Source: Trematomus loennbergii (Eukaryota > Chordata > Actinopteri > Perciformes > Nototheniidae). From it: DNA of 64,000 nucleotides. The position numbers were made by a program, and so were the translations under genes. Under the pieces are notes generated by a model. The model searched no databases, was not told the origin of the DNA, and worked only from the letters and a program-made list of their open reading frames with translations. The stretch covers positions 124,001 through 188,000 of the forward strand of contig JAAOOA010000454.1 of NCBI GenBank assembly GCA_012861695.1, written 5' to 3'. How positions within the stretch are numbered: the stretch's first letter is position 1; the number at the start of each line of letters is the position of its first letter. This document shows, one piece after another, positions 60,082 to 64,000 of this stretch.

Positions 60082-61066
60082 TTGATGGTGAATGATCTGT
60101 CACCATGGCAACGGCATTTGAAGAAACCCCATAATTGACGTAGAGCTGTTGAGGGCTGGACCGGTGATATACAAGCGAAGTTTGGGGGACGATGGGACCG
60201 TGTCCATTGGACTTACAGCGACATCGTGTTTCATGGCGAGTTGTCTGTCGCCATGGCAACGGCATTTGATGACACCCCTAATACGCTTAGATGCGTTGAT
60301 GGCTGCATTGTTACCAAACCTGTGAAGTTTTGGGCCGTTTGGAGCATTTTCACTGAAGTTATGAGAAAACCGTGTTTCATGGCGAGCCTTGTGTTACCAT
60401 GGCAACGGCATTTTAAGAAACCCCATAATTGACGTAGAGCTGTTGAGGGCTGTACCGGTGATATACAAGCAAAGTTTGGAGGACGATCGGACCGTGTCCA
60501 TTGGACTTACAGCGACATCGTGTTTCATGGCGAGTTGTCTGTCGCCATGGCAACGGCATTTGATGACACCCCATAATACGCTTAGATGCGTTGATGGCTG
60601 CATCGTTACCAAACCTGTGAAGTTTTGGGCTGTTTGGAGTATTTTCACTGAAGTTATGATAAAACCATGTTTCAAGGCGAGCATTGTGTTGCCATGGCAA
60701 CAGCATTTGAAGAAATCTCAAAACTGTCCCGTAGATGTCTTCTTGGCTGGACTGTTAGCACACATGTGAAGTTTGAGCACTTTTTGAACATTTTCATAAG
60801 AGTTATACATTACATTAGGAGGTTACATTACTCTCTCTCTTCTCTTGATCGCCCTCTCTTATCTCTTGATCACCCTCTCAATCTTCTATCGCCCTCTCTC
60901 TCTTCTCTTGATCACCCTCTCTCTCTTCTCTTGATCACCCTCTCTCTCTTCTCTTGATCGCCCTCTCTCTTCTCTTGATCGCCCTCTTGATCTTCGGCAT
61001 ATGATGATGACACCCCATAATTGACGTAGAGCTGTTGAGGGCAGGACCATTAACCTTTATCTGAAG
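60082..61066. repeat. ~147-bp satellite, array 5 (5 monomers)
   Basis: Anchors lie at 60108, 60256, 60402, 60550 and 60697. A perfect GTTGCCATGGCAAC lies at 60688-60701. The CTCTTCTCTTGATCGCC microsatellite is at about 60831-60990. Confidence 0.9.
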
Positions 61067-62075
61067 TCTGCTGCTCTGAGCATGTCGGATGCGACTTTAG
61101 AGTAGAGGGGAATTATTGAAACGGGGTGTAGTGTTCCGCGGCAGACGCCGCTGCGAAAATGTGGGGCAGGGCTGTAAAGTGGGGGGGCCAATGGCCCCTT
61201 GGCCCCTTTACTTCCGGCGCCACTGCCTGGAGTCAGGTGAGCCTGCAGCAGATTGGGTGAGTACACAACTAACTGTCATGTGCATTTCTCTTTTGATTTA
61301 ACATGTGTTTGTGGCTGCAAGTTTATTACGTTCATTGATCTCTGCGTTGTCTTCCTTGGTGATGTTGTATTATTACATTGGATTAGATATGCTTTATTCC
61401 TCCCAAATGTGAAATGAAACATTTTAAAGAAAAAAAACAATTGTATACACTACTAATGCTTGTTGCACCAGACTTCATTTATTATTTGTATGTAACATAA
61501 GAAGGTTTGTCCTGTTTTTGGTTAATTCTACACAGTGAATGGTGGTTGTTGATAATCAGTTGTAGGCCCAGAACCGGCGCCAGAACAAATCTATAGAGAG
61601 GGCATATGATTTTCATGGGAGGGCACACAAAACCGTCATGTGCCGCGGCCTGAGATTTTGTTTTGGGGGTGCTGTGGGGTAGCTTGACGTTTCATAGAGG
61701 GTGCTCAAACATGTAGGGTTTCCCATTAATGTACCGGGCGCTACAGTGGAATGTTCTACTGCAACAATCCCCACGCATATACACAGTGTACCCGCGACTG
61801 TTACAATGAAGGCTCGATAATCAGCACACGGCATATAGGTGTAAGCAGGGGTAAAGTGCTATTTTTATAAGTGGGGGGTGGACCTAACCTCCTCATGCTC
61901 CCCCGGGAAGATTTTTCTTTTTATATTGAAGTTAAATTCATCAATCTGGTGCACTTTGAGAGCAACATTAAGAGATCTATGGATATATCTCTCAACACGA
62001 TATGAAACAGAACTGTAAACAGATTTACTTTTTTCTTTAAGGATATTTTACAAATCACTCCCCTTTTAAGGAAAC
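61067..62075. other. Mosaic of transposon fragments, no gene
   Basis: Third copy of the mosaic at 25456 and 40206, nearly identical to the 40 kb copy. It lies directly downstream of the complete lrrc18 gene, so this was probably the ancestral 3' flank. No gene is present. Confidence 0.5.
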
Positions 62076-62194
62076 AGTACAGTATGCTTGAGTAAACAGT
62101 GTGGTAAAATAAAATGAGTCAAAACTATACATATAAAGTTCCTATAAGTGTTTTTTTCTTATCCTTCCTGGGTCAACAGGTTGGGTTTACCCGG

Positions 62195-63494
62195 TCAATT
62201 TGTCTCATTCCAGTTTTCATTATCCTCCATCGTCTTCCTGTCAGTCTGGCACTTATTGAGGCAGTCTTCACACAGGACGCTCTCCTTCACCAGGTAGAGA
62301 TTCTCCGTATTATTGGACTGATTGGATTTATCCTCGGTGACGATGGGGTTCCTGTCCAGGTTGACCCGCTCCAGTTTGTCCATCCTGGAGATGCAGAAGG
62401 GGACGCGGGTGAACTTGTTGTCGGAGAGGCCGATGTGCCGCAGCTCCTGCAGGGCGGAGATGGAGGAGGGCAGGTCGTTCAGCTGGTTCATCCCCAGGCT
62501 GAGAGTCAGAAGCTTCTTCAGGAGACCCATGGCACTGGGGAGGCTGGACAGACGGTTGTTACACAGGTTCAGGACCAGAAGGTTCTGGAGACGGCCGACA
62601 GACGCAGGGAGCTCCTCCAGCTGAAGTCAGAGCAATAACACATTCTGTATTACATCCCAATTAAACTTGTATCAGTTACAGCTATTTCCTGGGCTTTGTG
62701 ATCTACTTTTTCTGTTCTTTTATGTTGTAACATAAACATTTCTACCAAAAATGTTGTGACTAAAAAAGAAGACACCATGGCATCTAATCAGACACCTATC
62801 CATTTCAAAAAGTTATTCAGTTTCTCATTAAACACTGTAACATGGGCAGGTCACGCAACAACACATAGACATTGGATTACTCTATAAATAACAAAATACT
62901 ATCAACACGCCCCAAAAACCTCACATTGTCCTTTAAATTAAAATAAAATGCTCTATAAATCAGGCTTTGAATGAAATAATGAAAAATATCCTTATGTAAA
63001 TCAAAATGGAAAGTTTGGTGTATGTAAATGATTCTAAAGTGGAGATTTCTGGCTCACAGTATTAAAAAAGGCGAATTTAGAGAAACCAGTCTTATGTACA
63101 GGTATGGTAAAAGTCCATACATTTGCACACCACTGCAGGGATAACAAATATACGCATGAAACTTCCCCTTTTGATATCTTACATTAAGACCATTATTTTA
63201 AGTTTTCTGAAATGTTTTGTGAATTGTCGCACTCACATAGTTGCTGTGCAGATCCAGAAGGCGGAGGCTGATGAAATAATCGATGAAGTCCGGGATCTTT
63301 CTGATCAGGTTCCTGCTCAGGTCCACTTCTTCCACCTCACACAGCTTCGGGAGGCACTTCGGCATCACAGAAACCTCCTTAAAACTCAGATCCAGACGAC
63401 GTTTGCCATCCAGAGTCAACTGAAGACACTCTTTGGCCACTTTCAGGGTGATGGTTTGACTTTTAGCTGCTTTGCCTTTCTTCCCTTTGGCCAT
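62195..63494 (-). CDS. lrrc18: lrrc18: leucine-rich repeat-containing protein 18, two coding exons
   Basis: Exon 1 spans 63494-63237 (86 codons, starting MAKGKKGKAAKSQTITLKVA) with a GTGAGT donor. Exon 2 spans 62620-62195 (141 codons plus stop) after a TTGCTCTGACTTCAG acceptor. The join is in phase 0 (HSNY|LEEL). The 227-residue product is a little shorter than the mammalian protein (about 260). It has a basic N terminus, about six to seven leucine-rich repeats (VDLSRNLIRKIP, LDLHSN, LNLCNN, LSLGMN, IGLSDN, VNLDRN) and the family's Cys-rich tail (CEDCLNKC). LRRC18 is a cytoplasmic, testis-enriched protein linked to spermatogenesis in mammals. This is the only copy in the window with both exons, so it is the probable parent of the four orphan exons. 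The in-frame codons upstream of this ATG lack family resemblance. Confidence 0.93.
62621..63236 (-). other. lrrc18: lrrc18 intron
   Basis: 616 bp, with GTGAGT donor and TTCAG acceptor on the minus strand. The first (exon 2-proximal) ~530 bp is shared with the duplicated copies. Homology stops at about 63152, which marks a duplication breakpoint inside this intron. Confidence 0.88.
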
Positions 63495-63815
63495 CGTGCT
63501 GCAGGAGACACAGGGAAGAGATGCAGTCTGTACAGGATGCACTCTGACAGAGGAGTTGACATTGTGAGAGTGATAAAGTTACGCAGCACAGTTCAGTCAC
63601 CTGAAACTGAAGACAGAGTTTTACCTTTCCTCTTAAATATCCTCAACACCATCACCTATTGTTCCATGACAAAGCAGATTAACAGAAGGCGCTGTAATCT
63701 AGAGTATTTACAATAAGTAATGAGTGTTAGGAGAGATACTACATTATTCAACAGGTCCATTTTAAGAGTTTGGGCTATTTTGCTTACATAACATGTCCAA
63801 AGAAATATCCTAAAC
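63495..63815 (-). other. lrrc18 upstream flank
   Basis: This is not duplicated elsewhere in the window. It should contain the 5' UTR and promoter of lrrc18, but no TATA box or other decisive motif was seen. Confidence 0.5.
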
Positions 63816-64000
63816 ATACTTTTAAATCAAATCAAATCAAATCAGGTTTTATTTATATAACACATTTAAAAGCGATTTTTGGTCGAGCCAAAGTGCTGTA
63901 CATGTAATAAAAACACAATTACTACAAATCACAATAAACGACAATAAATTACAACAGATATATCTTAAAAACAAAATAAAAATAAAACACACAAAAGTCA
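63816..64000 (-). mobile_element. Fish non-LTR retrotransposon 3'-end fragment
   Basis: An AATCA pentamer repeat (about 63826-63845) followed by GGTTTTATTTATATAACACA and CCAAAGTGCTGTACATG, a widely dispersed teleost retroelement 3' end in reverse orientation, running off the window. Confidence 0.6.

Overview
This window is vertebrate nuclear DNA, almost certainly from a teleost fish. It carries an lrrc18-type gene with one spliced intron, several class IV TRIM genes (RING, B-box, coiled coil, PRY-SPRY) of the fish TRIM35/A33-like kind, a tRNA-derived SINE, an I-superfamily LINE with RNase H, many non-autonomous DNA transposons, and long (CA)n and (GT)n tracts. No bacterial, organellar or viral gene was seen.

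The region is a recent segmental-duplication cluster. One block was copied in direct and inverted orientation. It holds a TRIM gene, a conserved 3' tail, a ~147-bp-period satellite, a spacer and exon 2 of lrrc18 with part of its intron; four of the five blocks also carry a 37-bp minisatellite. The layout is: block 1 (1-8263, forward: satellite 1, minisatellite 1, lrrc18 exon-2 copy 1, TRIM A); block 2 (8264-23736, forward: satellite 2, minisatellite 2, exon-2 copy 2, a ~6 kb stretch of transposons and unique DNA, TRIM B); an inverted-repeat centre (23737-28213: satellite 3, exon-2 copy 3 reversed, minisatellite 3); TRIM C on the minus strand; a 3.5 kb transposon; TRIM D (plus); satellite 4, exon-2 copy 4 (minus), minisatellite 4; TRIM E (minus), with a DNA transposon inside it and a 5 kb LINE between its promoter and its coding exon; a duplication junction at 52198/52199; TRIM F (minus); TRIM G (plus); satellite 5; then the only lrrc18 copy with both exons (62195-63494, minus).

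Of seven TRIM copies only F (53392-54738, 448 aa) is one uninterrupted reading frame. It and its minus-strand relatives C and E have lost the B-box by the same in-frame 36-codon deletion, leaving a RING-coiled coil-PRY/SPRY layout. An acidic Glu repeat of very variable length sits inside PRY, where the first variable loop of TRIM5-type B30.2 domains lies. D and G lack the RING and have lost one B-box zinc ligand. A, B, C, D, E and G are broken by frameshifts or insertions. Many of the small deletions in A and in satellite 2 shorten homopolymers and may be assembly errors.

The paralogous copies act as empty sites for one another, so several insertions can be defined to the base: the LINE (17-bp target duplication), the 3.5 kb long-TIR element, a hAT-type element (8-bp duplication) inside a TTAA-flanked MITE, and a 1.14 kb TIR element shared by TRIM B and E.
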